A stretch of DNA of 64,000 bases from Maritimibacter sp. 55A14 (GCF_003122205.1 NZ_QEYE01000006.1:1-64000), one strand, 5' to 3'; positions 53,885-62,815 are shown, counted from the stretch's first letter. A program made the numbers and translations. The notes: generated from the sequence alone by a model not told the origin.

Positions 53885-53929
53885 TTACTGGCCCATGCGC
53901 TGTCGTCCTGCAAGTACGAGAATGCCCAT
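53885..53929 (-). CDS. ilvBN leader peptide
   Basis: A 14-codon reading frame encodes MGILVLAGRQRMGQ and is preceded by the Shine-Dalgarno GGAGAGAAG. Codons 3-6 are Ile-Leu-Val-Leu, the end products of the pathway encoded downstream. Ribosome stalling there when charged tRNAs are scarce would change the folding of the following RNA and prevent the terminator from forming. The peptide itself probably has no function. It is too short for ordinary gene prediction and was found by reading the leader. Confidence 0.88.
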   Translation of the reverse strand: MGILVLAGRQRMGQ

Positions 53930-54075
53930 CTTCTCTCCGGTATGTGTCGCGGTTGCTCCGGTTTTCCGCCCAGACCTTATGCACGTGCAGCAAGGGGCGT
54001 CAATATGACCGGCTGGAGAAAATGTCGCAAACGGCGCCTCTGCGGCAATTTTCTTTCCGAATTTCCGGGCGGCCC

Positions 54076-54717
54076 TCAAAAATCGACGCCGGTGCCCTGG
54101 AGCACGCCATGCTCCAGCGCGTAGCGTGTGAGCCCGGCGGTCGAGGAGATGCCCAGCTTGCGCTTGATGTTCTTGCGATGCGTCTCCACCGTGCGCACCG
54201 AGATGTCGAGCCCCAGTGCCACCTCCTTGTTGGACTTGCCCTGGGCCAGTTCAAGCAGGATCGTCTGTTCGCGGCTGGTCAGCGGCTCACGCCCGTCGGC
54301 GGTGGCGGGCTTCAGCCGCGCACTGGCCCCGGTGCAGAGATACTGCCGGCCCGCATGGACGGCGCGGATCGCCACGCAAAGCTCCTCGGTCGGCACGTCC
54401 TTGAGCACATAGCCCATCGCGCCGTGGCGCAGGGCCGTGGTGATGTATTCGGGACTGTCATGCATCGACAGGATCAGCACCCGCGTTCCTGGCGTGCGTT
54501 CCTGGATGATCTCGGTCGCCGAAAGCCCGCTGACGCCCGGCATGTTGAGGTCGAGCAGGATCACGTCCGGCGCCAGGTCGCGGAACCGGTCCAGCACTTC
54601 CTGCCCGGAAGAAAGCGTCGCGATCACCTCTATATCCTCGTAGGTTTCGAGTATCGCGCGGATGCCTTCGACGACCATCGGGTGGTCATCGGCGATCAGA
54701 ATCCGGATCGGTGTCAT
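54076..54717 (-). CDS. NarL/FixJ-family response regulator
   Basis: The 213-residue protein has a receiver domain with the phosphorylated Asp in PDVILLDLNMPGVSGL near residue 55, and a LuxR-type helix-turn-helix, LTSREQTILLELAQGKSNKEVALGLDISVRTVETHR, at the C-terminus. It forms a two-component pair with the sensor kinase whose stop overlaps its start (ATGA order: kinase first). By position it controls the divergent TRAP transporter genes. Confidence 0.94.
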   Translation of the reverse strand: MTPIRILIADDHPMVVEGIRAILETYEDIEVIATLSSGQEVLDRFRDLAPDVILLDLNMPGVSGLSATEIIQERTPGTRVLILSMHDSPEYITTALRHGAMGYVLKDVPTEELCVAIRAVHAGRQYLCTGASARLKPATADGREPLTSREQTILLELAQGKSNKEVALGLDISVRTVETHRKNIKRKLGISSTAGLTRYALEHGVLQGTGVDF

Positions 54718-56138
54718 TGTGCTGGAACCTTCATTGGTTTTTCGGGGGGCAGCATGTGGCTGAGCGGGACCTTAGCCTCGATCAGCGTGCCGTCGGAGGT
54801 GGAGAGGATGCGCAGCGCGCCGCCCAGCCGGTCCATGCGTTCCTGCATGTTGCGCAGGCCCAGGCCGGGGTTGTGATTGTCGCTGCCTTCGGCCATGCCG
54901 CAGCCATTGTCGCGGATGCGCAGCGTGGCGCCGGATTTGTGGCCGAAGGCCTCCAGCGTGACGCGGGTGGCGCCGGAATGGCGTTCGATATTGGTCAGCG
55001 CCTCCTGCGCGATCCGGTAGAGCGCAATCTTCGCGTCCTTGTCCAGACGGTTGCGGAAGACCACCGTCTCGAATTCGGTCTCGATGCCGGTACGCCTGGC
55101 GAAATCGTCGGTCAGGGTCTGAAGCGCGGGACCCAGCCCCAGATCGTCCAGCACGCCCGGACGCAAGTCGCGGCTGATCCGGCGGACCTCCTGGATGGCG
55201 CCGTTCAGCCCGTCCATCGCGCCGGTGATCGTTTCGGAGGCCCGCGCGTCGCCGGAGCGTACGCGCCGCGCCGCCAGTTCGAGCGCATAGCGGACGGCCA
55301 CCAGGATCTGGCTGATGCTGTCGTGCAACTCGCGTGCGACGCGGCCGCGCTCCTCCTCCTGGGTGTCGAAGATGCGCTGGGTCAGTGCCTTGAGCTTGGC
55401 GTCGGCCAGCCGCCGCTCGCGGATGTTGATGAAGAGCCCGGAGCCGAAGACGAGCAGCAGCGCGCCCACGGTGATCGCGCCGATCCACAGGAAGGTGCGC
55501 CGGACCCGCGCCTCGGTCGCCGCGCGGGCGGAGGCCACGCCTTCCAGCACGTCGTCGATGAAGATGCCGGTGCCTATGGCCCAGCGCCAGTCCTGGAGCC
55601 CCACCACATAGGCCACCATGCGCGCCGTCTCGCCGGTCGAAGGCTTGGGCCAGTCGTAGCTGTGATAGCCGCCGCCGAAGCGCGCGATCCGGAGCAACTC
55701 GTCCACCACCGGCGTGCCGTTCACGTCGCGCAGGCCCAGCCAGTTGCGGCCGATCAACTCGGTCTGGCGCGGGCTGACGAGGTTGTTTCCCTCGTAATCG
55801 TAGACGAAGAAGAACCCGTCCTGGCCGTAGATCATGGCCGACAGGATCTGCGTGACCTTCAGCTTGGCGGCCTCGTCGTCGGGCAGGGCGGGGCCGTAGA
55901 CGTCGTAGAAGGCGGTGCGCGCTATGGAGATGTAGTTCTTCAGCTCTGCCTTCTTGGCGGCAATGAGCTGGCGTTCCAGCGTCGCGATCTCCTGATTGGC
56001 GAGTTGCCGCGACTGCACCGCGACCAGGATCGCGATCGACGCCGCGGCCAGGATCAGCGGCACAGTGGCCAGCGCAAAGAGTTTCTGCCCGTAGCTCAGC
56101 GCAAGCATCCTGCGCATTCTGGAAGCAAGGCTGGCCAT
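54714..56138 (-). CDS. Membrane sensor histidine kinase with cache domain (HisKA_3)
   Basis: The 474-residue kinase has a first membrane helix near residues 17-40, a periplasmic single cache-like domain (DGFFFVYDYEGNNLVSPRQT near 103), a second helix near 205, and the HisKA_3 dimerisation domain with the phosphorylated His in RELHDSISQILVAVRYALE near 255. The ATPase motifs IRDNGCGM and GLGLRNMQERM follow. Cache domains bind small organic acids, so it probably senses the ligand carried by the divergent TRAP transporter. It is the first gene of the kinase-regulator pair. Confidence 0.93.
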   Translation of the reverse strand: MASLASRMRRMLALSYGQKLFALATVPLILAAASIAILVAVQSRQLANQEIATLERQLIAAKKAELKNYISIARTAFYDVYGPALPDDEAAKLKVTQILSAMIYGQDGFFFVYDYEGNNLVSPRQTELIGRNWLGLRDVNGTPVVDELLRIARFGGGYHSYDWPKPSTGETARMVAYVVGLQDWRWAIGTGIFIDDVLEGVASARAATEARVRRTFLWIGAITVGALLLVFGSGLFINIRERRLADAKLKALTQRIFDTQEEERGRVARELHDSISQILVAVRYALELAARRVRSGDARASETITGAMDGLNGAIQEVRRISRDLRPGVLDDLGLGPALQTLTDDFARRTGIETEFETVVFRNRLDKDAKIALYRIAQEALTNIERHSGATRVTLEAFGHKSGATLRIRDNGCGMAEGSDNHNPGLGLRNMQERMDRLGGALRILSTSDGTLIEAKVPLSHMLPPEKPMKVPAQ

Positions 56139-56287
56139 GTCTTCGGGTTGTCTCTCGGCGGCATCCGGGGCGGCGCAATCATGCGGAATAGGCCCTCGGG
56201 CGTCAACTTGGGACAGTTGCGCGAAAAATCGGCGATCGCGGCTTTCGCGGGCGGCTTCACAGCCATGTGAGCCCGCTTTCTACGTGT

Positions 56288-56296
56288 TACTAGGTA
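56288..56296. promoter_or_regulatory. TAC-N3-GTA motif before dctP, candidate NarL-type site
   Basis: TACTAGGTA is a small dyad 88 bp before dctP in the 245-bp divergent gap. NarL-type regulators often use such short TAC/GTA dyads. Single-site evidence is weak. Confidence 0.3.
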
Positions 56297-56383
56297 TTTC
56301 ATTGTGAATAAGCCCGCGCTAGGGTCACGACACTAAGGATCCGCCCGGCCGAACGGGCTGGGCATGCCATTGGGAGGAAACAC

Positions 56384-57466
56384 ATGGATCGCCGTTCTTT
56401 TCTGAGGACTTCTGCGCTTGGTGGCTCTGCCGCCGCGGCCGCGACGCTTGCCGCGCCGGCCTATGCGCAGGGCCAGCGCACGCTGACGCTGGTCACCACC
56501 TGGGGCCGCGGGCTGGCGGGCGTGCATGACGCCGCGCAGCGTTGCGCGGACAACATCACCGCGCTGACCGACGGTCAGCTCACCATCGACCTGAAGGCCG
56601 CGGGCGAGCTTGTGGGCGCCTTCGAGGCGTTCGACGCCGTGACGTCCGGCCAGGCCGACATGTATCACGGGGCCGACTATTATTTCGTGGGCCAGCATCC
56701 GGGCTATGCCTTCTTCACCGCCGTGCCCTTCGGCATGACACCGCAGGAGCTTATCAACTGGTACTACCATGACGGCGGCCACGAGTTGCATGACGAACTG
56801 GGCCAGATCTTCGGGCTGAAATCCTTCCTGGGCGGCAATACCGGCGCGCAGGCGGGCGGCTGGTTCGCCAAGGAGATCACCGGACCCGAGGATTTCAACG
56901 GCCTCAAGTTCCGGATGCCGGGGCTCGGCGGCAAGGCGCTCGGAAAGCTGGGCGCGTCGGTGCAGAACCTGCCCGGCTCGGAAGTGTACCAGGCGCTTGC
57001 TTCCGGCGCGATCGACGGGACCGAGTGGATCGGCCCCTGGGCGGACGAGAAGGCGGGCTTCCAGGAGATCACCAAAATCTACTACACCGCCGGCTTCCAC
57101 GAGCCCGGTGCCGGCCTGTCGCTGGCCACCAACCGTGCAGTCTACGATAGCCTCTCGCCGGCGCATCAGAAAGCCATCGAGGTGGGTGCTGCCGAGGCCA
57201 ACCAGTGGAACCTGGCGCAGTTCCTGACCCAGAACGGCGCGGCGCTCAAGCGTCTGCAGGGTGCGGGCGTCCAGATCAAGGAGTTCCCGGACTCGGTCTG
57301 GGATGCCTTCGGCGAGGCCAGCCAGGCCGTCCATGACGAGAACCTGGGCGACGATCTCTACAAGAAGATCTACGACAGCGCGATGGCTTCCATGAAGTCC
57401 TCCTCGGCCTGGATCAAGACGTCGTCCGGCGCCTATACCGCGCAGCGCGACCGCGTGCTGGGCTAA
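56384..57466 (+). CDS. dctP: TRAP transporter substrate-binding protein (TakP/DctP family)
   Basis: The 360-residue periplasmic receptor has a twin-arginine-type leader, MDRRSFLRTSALGGSAAAAA, cleaved near AYAQG. The mature domain has GLKFRMPGLGGKALGKLGA near residue 180 and GAIDGTEWIGPWADE near 211, the signature of the TakP-like DctP group that binds 2-oxo acids, lactate or related monocarboxylates. A strong GGGAGGAAA precedes the ATG. A two-component system is divergent, and the permease genes follow after a 10-bp GC hairpin. Confidence 0.95.
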   Translation: MDRRSFLRTSALGGSAAAAATLAAPAYAQGQRTLTLVTTWGRGLAGVHDAAQRCADNITALTDGQLTIDLKAAGELVGAFEAFDAVTSGQADMYHGADYYFVGQHPGYAFFTAVPFGMTPQELINWYYHDGGHELHDELGQIFGLKSFLGGNTGAQAGGWFAKEITGPEDFNGLKFRMPGLGGKALGKLGASVQNLPGSEVYQALASGAIDGTEWIGPWADEKAGFQEITKIYYTAGFHEPGAGLSLATNRAVYDSLSPAHQKAIEVGAAEANQWNLAQFLTQNGAALKRLQGAGVQIKEFPDSVWDAFGEASQAVHDENLGDDLYKKIYDSAMASMKSSSAWIKTSSGAYTAQRDRVLG

Positions 57467-57489
57467 GGCGGACACACCTACGCAAGATG

Positions 57490-57517
57490 CCCGCCCCCGG
57501 TTCTGAGCGGGGGCGGG
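57490..57517 (+). other. Intercistronic GC hairpin between dctP and dctQ
   Basis: CCCGCCCCCG and CGGGGGCGGG form a 10-bp stem with an 8-nt loop, 23 bases after the dctP stop. No T-run follows. It probably stabilises or partly ends the dctP transcript so that the receptor is made in excess. Confidence 0.7.
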
Positions 57518-57569
57518 ACATCGCGGAAACCGGCGCAGACCGGACCGCGCGGGGTATCTGGGGGAAGTC

Positions 57570-58463
57570 ATGCTCGACGCGCTCGGTTGGATCCTGTCCA
57601 ACATTCTTCAGGCATTCGTGAATGTCGGCTATGCCGTGACACATCCCGGCATGTGGCTCGACTGGTCCGACAAGGAATCTCTGATCCGCTTCATTTATTA
57701 CGGCGGCTCGCTGGAGTTTTTCTTCGCCATTCTGGTGGCTTTCCTGATCCTCACGGGGTTGGGGATCTGGCGCAAGGGCATCATGTGGGCCTGCGTGCGG
57801 GTGCTGGAAGGCATCGGCAACACCGCCGGCCGGCTCGCCGCGTGGGCGGGGCTGATCATGGTTCTGCAGCAGATCATGATCGTCTTCCTGCAACGGGTCT
57901 TCCGTGTCTCGGAAATCTCTGTCGGCCCGTTCGGCACGGTCTTCACCCGCGATCTGAGCTGGTATTCCGAAGAACTCAAGCTCTACAACGCGATCGTGGT
58001 GGCACTCTGCGTCTCCTACACCTTCATCCAGGGCGGGCATGTGCGGGTCGATCTGTTCTATGCGGGCGCGTCGCGGCGCGCCAAGAAGATCATCGACATG
58101 TGCGGCGCGATCCTCTTCATGATGCCGGTCGCGGTACTGACCTGGCTCTATGCCTGGTTCTTCATGTGGCGCCATCTGATTACGCCCAAGGTCTCGGCCA
58201 CCGACAAGCTGGACCTGATGCTGCGCAAGGCGCAGATCGTGAAATGGAATGTCGAGACGATCGGCTTCTCGCCCAACGGCTTCGACGCCTATTTCCTCTT
58301 CAAGGTGCTGATGGTGGCCTTCGTGGCGCTCGTCTTCCTTCAGGCCGTGGCCTTCTTCTACCGCTCGCTGCTGGAGCTGCGCGAAGGGCCGGAAGCGGAG
58401 GGCAGATATCTCGACAAGGATACGCTCGGCGAGGGCGAAGAAGCCTATGAAGGCTCTCACTAA
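57570..58463 (+). CDS. dctQ: TRAP transporter small permease subunit (DctQ family, enlarged)
   Basis: The 297-residue protein has the DctQ core of four membrane helices (residues 55-75, 90-115, 145-165, 185-205) plus an additional C-terminal helix near 245-265. It is longer than the usual 160-190 residues because of an N-terminal amphipathic segment and a loop. It joins the receptor to the large permease. It starts behind GGGGGAAG and lies 16 bp before dctM. Confidence 0.9.
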   Translation: MLDALGWILSNILQAFVNVGYAVTHPGMWLDWSDKESLIRFIYYGGSLEFFFAILVAFLILTGLGIWRKGIMWACVRVLEGIGNTAGRLAAWAGLIMVLQQIMIVFLQRVFRVSEISVGPFGTVFTRDLSWYSEELKLYNAIVVALCVSYTFIQGGHVRVDLFYAGASRRAKKIIDMCGAILFMMPVAVLTWLYAWFFMWRHLITPKVSATDKLDLMLRKAQIVKWNVETIGFSPNGFDAYFLFKVLMVAFVALVFLQAVAFFYRSLLELREGPEAEGRYLDKDTLGEGEEAYEGSH

Positions 58464-58478
58464 AAGGGGCGGGAATAC

Positions 58479-60839
58479 ATGCTATTCGGTCTAGACGGCG
58501 TAGAGATCGGCCTGATCATCGTCTTTCTCTGCCTCTTCTCGGGGATCATGTCGGGCTTTCCGGTGGCCTTCGCCATCGGCGGCGCCGGGATCATCTCCTT
58601 CGCGATCGTCGCCGCGCTCGACAGCGCCGGGCTGCTGATCCATCAGGCGGTGGATACCGGCAGCGACGCCTATCGGGCGCTGGTCGCGGACGGTGTGTCG
58701 CGGCTCGACATATCGAAGTTCCGATATCCCGACATTCCCGTGACCGAGACACCGCTCTTCCCGCGCGGATGGGAGGATGCGCTCAATCGCAACCTCTCAT
58801 TCATCGTCAACCGCATGAACGAACGCGTCTTTGCCGGTGCGGCGATCGAGACGTTGCTGGCGGTTCTGATGTTCGTGCTGATGGGCATCACGCTGGAGCG
58901 GTCCAAGATCGCCGAGGACCTGCTGACCACGATGGCCCGCGTCTTCGGTCCGTTGCCGGGCGGGCTGGCGGTGTCGGTCGTCGTGGTGGGCGCGTTCCTC
59001 GCGGCCTCCACAGGCATCGTGGGCGCGACGGTCGTGACCATGGGGCTTCTGTCGCTGCCGACGATGCTCAGAAACGGCTATTCGGCGGAACTGTCCACCG
59101 GGGTGATTGCCGCCTCGGGCACGCTGGGGCAGATCATTCCGCCCTCCATCGTGATCGTGCTTCTGGGCACCCTGGCGGGCGACCTCTATTCCACCGCGCA
59201 GGAGACGCGGGCGATGGCGGCGGGCTGCTCGGACGCGCTGACCTATCTGGGCGAGGCCGCGGTGGTTTCGGTGGGCACGCTCTTTCAGGCAGCGCTGCTG
59301 CCGGGGATATTGCTGGCCTTCCTTTATGCGGCCTATGCGTTCGGCTACGCGCTCTTCAACCCCTCCAAGGCGCCGCCGGTCATCTCGGACGAGCCCGCAA
59401 AGGGCGATATCATCACCCGGAGCGAGGCGCTGACCTGGTTCCTGGGCGTGCCGATCCTGCTGATCGGGCTGACAGTCGCGGCCTTCTCCGTCGGTATCGC
59501 GGGCAGCCAGGACACCACGGTTTCGGGCTATTCGGTAGCCGGAACCGAGGCGGTGCTGCGCACCAATGTCTCGGACCAGTGCCAGGCCGCGATGATCGAG
59601 TTGCACGGGCAGGAGAAATGGGATCTCGCCGTGGCCCAGCAGGCCGAGATCGAGGCTACGGGCGGGGCCGTCACGGCCCATCGGCTGAGTGTCGAGGAAC
59701 TGGCAGCACAAGAGGCCGAGAAGATCGCAAATATCGCCCCGCTGGGTACCGGCGTCGTGGTCTCCTTCCTGGTGCTTGCGCTGGTGCTGACCACGGCACG
59801 CGGCATCGCGCCCACCGCGGATGTCCGGCCGATTGCGATCGGGCTGGCGGGCGTCGTGCTGGCGCTACTGGCCGACGTCTTCCTGATCGGGCCGCTTATG
59901 TCGCCGGGCGCCATGTTCCTGATCCTGGCGATCCCCATCGCCATCACGCTCTGGGGTTGCCGTTATGCCGCCGGGCTGCTGGCACAGAACGACCTGCTGC
60001 GCGTGGTCTTCCCGCCGCTGGTGCTGATCGTCGCCGTGCTCGGCTCGATCCTTGGCGGGATCACAAACCCCACGCCCGCTGCGGCGCTCGGCGCGGGCGG
60101 GGCGATCATGCTGGCGGCCTACCGCAAGCTCCAGGCCGAGCAGAAGTCCGGCAAGATGATCCTGATCGCCACGTTCGCGATGATCGTCATGCTGCTGGCG
60201 GGGATCAATTTCGATCTGCGGGTGAATATCGAAGAAGTATCAGCGCAAAGCTGGATCGCCTACCTGATCGCGCAGGCGTGCTACACCATCGCGTTCCTCG
60301 GGCTGATCTACGCCTGCTGGGTGCTCTACCGCACATCCGTCCTTTCGCCGGTGGTTCGCGAGACGGCCAAGGTCACCTCGATGGTCTTCACAATCCTGAT
60401 CGGCTCGCAGCTTCTGAACCTCGTGGTGATCTCCTTCGGGGGCGAGCATTACATCCAGGATTTCCTGCGCTCCTTCGACCGCGAATGGGTGGTCTTCCTT
60501 ATCGTGATGCTGGTCCTCTTCATCCTGGGCTTCGTGCTCGATTTCCTGGAGATCATCTATATCGTCATCCCGATCGTGGGGCCGGTGATCTATGGCGGGT
60601 CCATGGACCCGAAATGGGTGACGATCATGATCGCGGTCAACCTGCAGACCAGCTTCCTGACGCCGCCCTTCGGCTTCGCGCTCTTCTACTTGCGCGGTGT
60701 GGCGCCGCCGCAGGTGACGACGGGCCATATCTATCGCGGCGTGCTGCCCTTCGTGCTGATCCAGGTACTCGGGCTGCTGTTGCTGTGGCTTTTCCCCGAT
60801 GTGGTGACGATCCTGCCTCAACTGATACCGTCCGGCTGA
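58479..60839 (+). CDS. dctM: TRAP transporter large permease subunit (DctM family, enlarged)
   Basis: The 786-residue protein is almost twice as long as a standard DctM (about 430). The core is intact in two parts: AFLAASTGIVGATVVTMGLLSLPTML near residue 170 and SGTLGQIIPPSIVIVLLGTL near 212, and, after an insert, GGITNPTPAAALGAGGAIML near 525 and FLTPPFGFALFYLRGV near 725. The insert (about 310-500) holds a soluble periplasmic-looking stretch and several extra helices, and a polar loop lies near 55-105. It is the ion-coupled translocation subunit. A bidirectional terminator follows. Confidence 0.92.
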   Translation: MLFGLDGVEIGLIIVFLCLFSGIMSGFPVAFAIGGAGIISFAIVAALDSAGLLIHQAVDTGSDAYRALVADGVSRLDISKFRYPDIPVTETPLFPRGWEDALNRNLSFIVNRMNERVFAGAAIETLLAVLMFVLMGITLERSKIAEDLLTTMARVFGPLPGGLAVSVVVVGAFLAASTGIVGATVVTMGLLSLPTMLRNGYSAELSTGVIAASGTLGQIIPPSIVIVLLGTLAGDLYSTAQETRAMAAGCSDALTYLGEAAVVSVGTLFQAALLPGILLAFLYAAYAFGYALFNPSKAPPVISDEPAKGDIITRSEALTWFLGVPILLIGLTVAAFSVGIAGSQDTTVSGYSVAGTEAVLRTNVSDQCQAAMIELHGQEKWDLAVAQQAEIEATGGAVTAHRLSVEELAAQEAEKIANIAPLGTGVVVSFLVLALVLTTARGIAPTADVRPIAIGLAGVVLALLADVFLIGPLMSPGAMFLILAIPIAITLWGCRYAAGLLAQNDLLRVVFPPLVLIVAVLGSILGGITNPTPAAALGAGGAIMLAAYRKLQAEQKSGKMILIATFAMIVMLLAGINFDLRVNIEEVSAQSWIAYLIAQACYTIAFLGLIYACWVLYRTSVLSPVVRETAKVTSMVFTILIGSQLLNLVVISFGGEHYIQDFLRSFDREWVVFLIVMLVLFILGFVLDFLEIIYIVIPIVGPVIYGGSMDPKWVTIMIAVNLQTSFLTPPFGFALFYLRGVAPPQVTTGHIYRGVLPFVLIQVLGLLLLWLFPDVVTILPQLIPSG

Positions 60840-60865
60840 AAAGGCAGTCCGCGCCGGAAACCGAA

Positions 60866-60894
60866 ACGGCCGCCCACGCAAGGGCGGCCGTTTT
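60866..60894. terminator. Bidirectional terminator between dctM and bpt
   Basis: ACGGCCGCCC and GGGCGGCCGT form a 10-bp stem with a 6-nt loop, followed by TTTC on both strands. It ends the TRAP operon and the convergent bpt transcript. Confidence 0.88.
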
Positions 60895-60920
60895 CGCGTT
60901 TGTGCGGTTCCGGAGGGGGG

Positions 60921-61769
60921 TCAGACCTTGGGGGTCTTGGGCAGCACTGCGCTGGTGTCGGGAAGGCTGATATTGGCGACCTGCTCGACGATCGGATCGA
61001 CCTCGAGCGGGTGGGCCTCGGCCGCGTGATCGGCCGGGTTGCCGATATCCTGCCAGCGGCCGTTCTTGTAGATCTCCAGCGCGCCGAACCGGGCCTTGTA
61101 GGCCATCTTGCGGCTGCCGGGCACCCAGTAGCCCAGATAGACGTAAGGCTGTCCGGTCTCACGGGCGATTTCGATATGGTCGAGAATGATATAGGTGCCC
61201 AGGGAGCGCGGCGAGGCTTCGGGATCGAAGAAGGAATAGACCATCGACAACCCGTCCGACAGGACGTCGGTCAGGCAGACCGCCACCAGGTCGTCGGGCC
61301 CGCCGGTACCGGTGCGGCCGCGGTATTCCACCACGCGTGAGCGCACCGGCGTCTCCTCGATCATGGCGGCGAACTCGAAAATGTCCATGTCGGCCATGCC
61401 GCCATCGGAGTGGCGGACATCCAGATAGCGGCGGAAGAGATCGTATTGCGCCTCGGTGGCCCAGGGCGAGCTGGCCTCCCGCCGCAGGGCCGAGTTGCGC
61501 CGGATCGCGCGCCGCTGGCTTTTCGTGGGCCGGAAATCGGCCACCCGTACCCGTGCGGAGAGACAGGCGGAACAATCCGCGCAGGACGGCCGGTAGAGCA
61601 CGTTCTGCGAGCGGCGGAACCCCTGTTGCGAGAGCGTGTCGTTGAGCGTGGTCGCATGCTCGCCATGCAGCGCCGTGAAAAGCTTGCGCTCCATCCGGCC
61701 CTCCAGATAAGGGCAAGGCTGCGGCGCCGTCACGTAGAATTGGGGCGCTATGGGCAGTGTATGACGCAT
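60921..61769 (-). CDS. bpt: Aspartate/glutamate leucyltransferase (Bpt)
   Basis: The 282-residue enzyme transfers leucine from Leu-tRNA to N-terminal Asp or Glu, marking proteins for ClpS/ClpAP. It has the ATE N-terminal domain with CPYLEGR near residue 19 and the cysteine set [16 protein letters not shown] near 57, and the ATE C-terminal acyltransferase domain with YFLGYWVPG-like [19 protein letters not shown] near 220. Length is normal. It is transcribed alone. Confidence 0.94.
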   Translation of the reverse strand: MRHTLPIAPQFYVTAPQPCPYLEGRMERKLFTALHGEHATTLNDTLSQQGFRRSQNVLYRPSCADCSACLSARVRVADFRPTKSQRRAIRRNSALRREASSPWATEAQYDLFRRYLDVRHSDGGMADMDIFEFAAMIEETPVRSRVVEYRGRTGTGGPDDLVAVCLTDVLSDGLSMVYSFFDPEASPRSLGTYIILDHIEIARETGQPYVYLGYWVPGSRKMAYKARFGALEIYKNGRWQDIGNPADHAAEAHPLEVDPIVEQVANISLPDTSAVLPKTPKV

Positions 61770-61857
61770 ATGACCGTTTGCCGTTGTGAGTGGGCAAAGC
61801 CTAGCAAGCGTTTTTTGTTGTCACAACAGTTTTAAGCCCCGGTAAACCCGGCCGGGT

Positions 61858-62310
61858 TCAGTACCGGTCTGCGGGCCGGTTTATCGCTGTCGTGCCCAGG
61901 GCCATGTCGTGCAGTCCCTGGCCGCGCGACGTGGTCGCCATCAGCACGATGCTGATCAATTGCGGCAGCACGAAGGCGGCGATCACCGAGTAGACGAGCG
62001 TGTGCAGCACGGCCTCGACCGTGTCCAGCCGGTGACCGCGGCCGCCGCGTATCTCGATGGCCATGATCTGCATCCCCGGCGTGGCCGAATTGCGCGCCAG
62101 GAAGAAGGACCGATAGGCGAAATGCACCGCAACGAAAATCGCGGGGAACATGAACAGCGTCAGGAACAGCGTCGCCGCCACGACCAGAAGCGAGGCGAGG
62201 CTTATCAGGATCGTGTCCGCGACCCACGCGATGAGCCGTTTCATGGGCACGTCGCGGTAGAATTGCGGATCCGTCTCGGGATCGGGAAGGGCGGTAAACT
62301 GCATATCCAT
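61858..62310 (-). CDS. RDD-family membrane protein
   Basis: The 150-residue protein has three hydrophobic segments (residues 28-65 as a pair and 108-130) and the RDD features RLIAWVADTILISLASLL near 25 and TPGMQIMAIEIRGGRG near 78. Some RDD proteins act in Na+/H+ exchange, but most are of unknown function. The two in-frame ATGs (MDMQ) have no clear ribosome binding site. It lies after the DUF2852 gene on the same strand, separated by that gene's terminator. Confidence 0.87.
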   Translation of the reverse strand: MDMQFTALPDPETDPQFYRDVPMKRLIAWVADTILISLASLLVVAATLFLTLFMFPAIFVAVHFAYRSFFLARNSATPGMQIMAIEIRGGRGHRLDTVEAVLHTLVYSVIAAFVLPQLISIVLMATTSRGQGLHDMALGTTAINRPADRY

Positions 62311-62340
62311 TACGCTGATCTGGGGAAGGCGGTTCGAAAA

Positions 62341-62369
62341 GTAAAGACCGCCCCGGAACAGGGGCGGTC
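62341..62369 (-). terminator. Terminator after the DUF2852 gene
   Basis: On the minus strand GACCGCCCC-TGTTCC-GGGGCGGTC is followed by TTTAC. The 9-bp stem lies 24 bases after the DUF2852 stop. Confidence 0.8.
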
Positions 62370-62392
62370 CAGCGGCGCGCAGGCGACCGGGG

Positions 62393-62791
62393 TCAGCCGT
62401 TTGCGCCGGTTTCGGGCGCGGGGCTTTCGGCCTGCGTGCGGTCCTTCATGAACTGGTCGAACTCGGCCTTGTCGCGGGCGTCACGCAGACGCTGGAGGAA
62501 AGCCTCGAAGGCTTCCTGTTCCTCTTCCAGCCGGCGCAGGGTTTCTGCCTTGTAGCTGTCGAAGGCGGAGTTGCCGCTGGGCCGAATGCCGTGACGGCGG
62601 CAGCGGTCGGATTGCGGGCTGCGGCGAGAACAGGCGAACATGCGTTTGCTCCATATCATGTAGGCAAGAAGGGCCAGCCCAACGGGCCAGAAGAGAATGA
62701 AACCCAGAACCATCGCGGCGATCCAGGCGGGCTTGCCGCGCTCGTCGAGCCAGGTTTCAGCCTGGGCGGGCCATGTCGTGATCGTGCTCAT
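62393..62791 (-). CDS. DUF2852 membrane protein
   Basis: The 132-residue protein has one membrane segment (AAMVLGFILFWPVGLALLAYMIW, residues 25-48) and a long charged coiled-coil tail with SYKAETLRRLEEEQEAFEAFL near 78-100. It matches the DUF2852 family of alphaproteobacteria, whose function is not known. A GGAGCA precedes the ATG. Its promoter contains a palindromic operator-like site, possibly for the TetR regulator encoded upstream. Confidence 0.88.
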   Translation of the reverse strand: MSTITTWPAQAETWLDERGKPAWIAAMVLGFILFWPVGLALLAYMIWSKRMFACSRRSPQSDRCRRHGIRPSGNSAFDSYKAETLRRLEEEQEAFEAFLQRLRDARDKAEFDQFMKDRTQAESPAPETGANG

Positions 62792-62815
62792 CGGGTGCTC
62801 CTTGAGGCTTCGGCT

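Noticed and set aside
52099-54876. 925-residue frame on the plus strand across ilvB, its leader and the response regulator
   Set aside because: It runs antisense through three confident genes and through the ilv attenuator.
58479-60839. Frameshift or gene fusion artefact in dctM
   Set aside because: The frame is continuous, the two core halves are in order, and the insert is hydrophobic and protein-like, so it is reported as an enlarged DctM.
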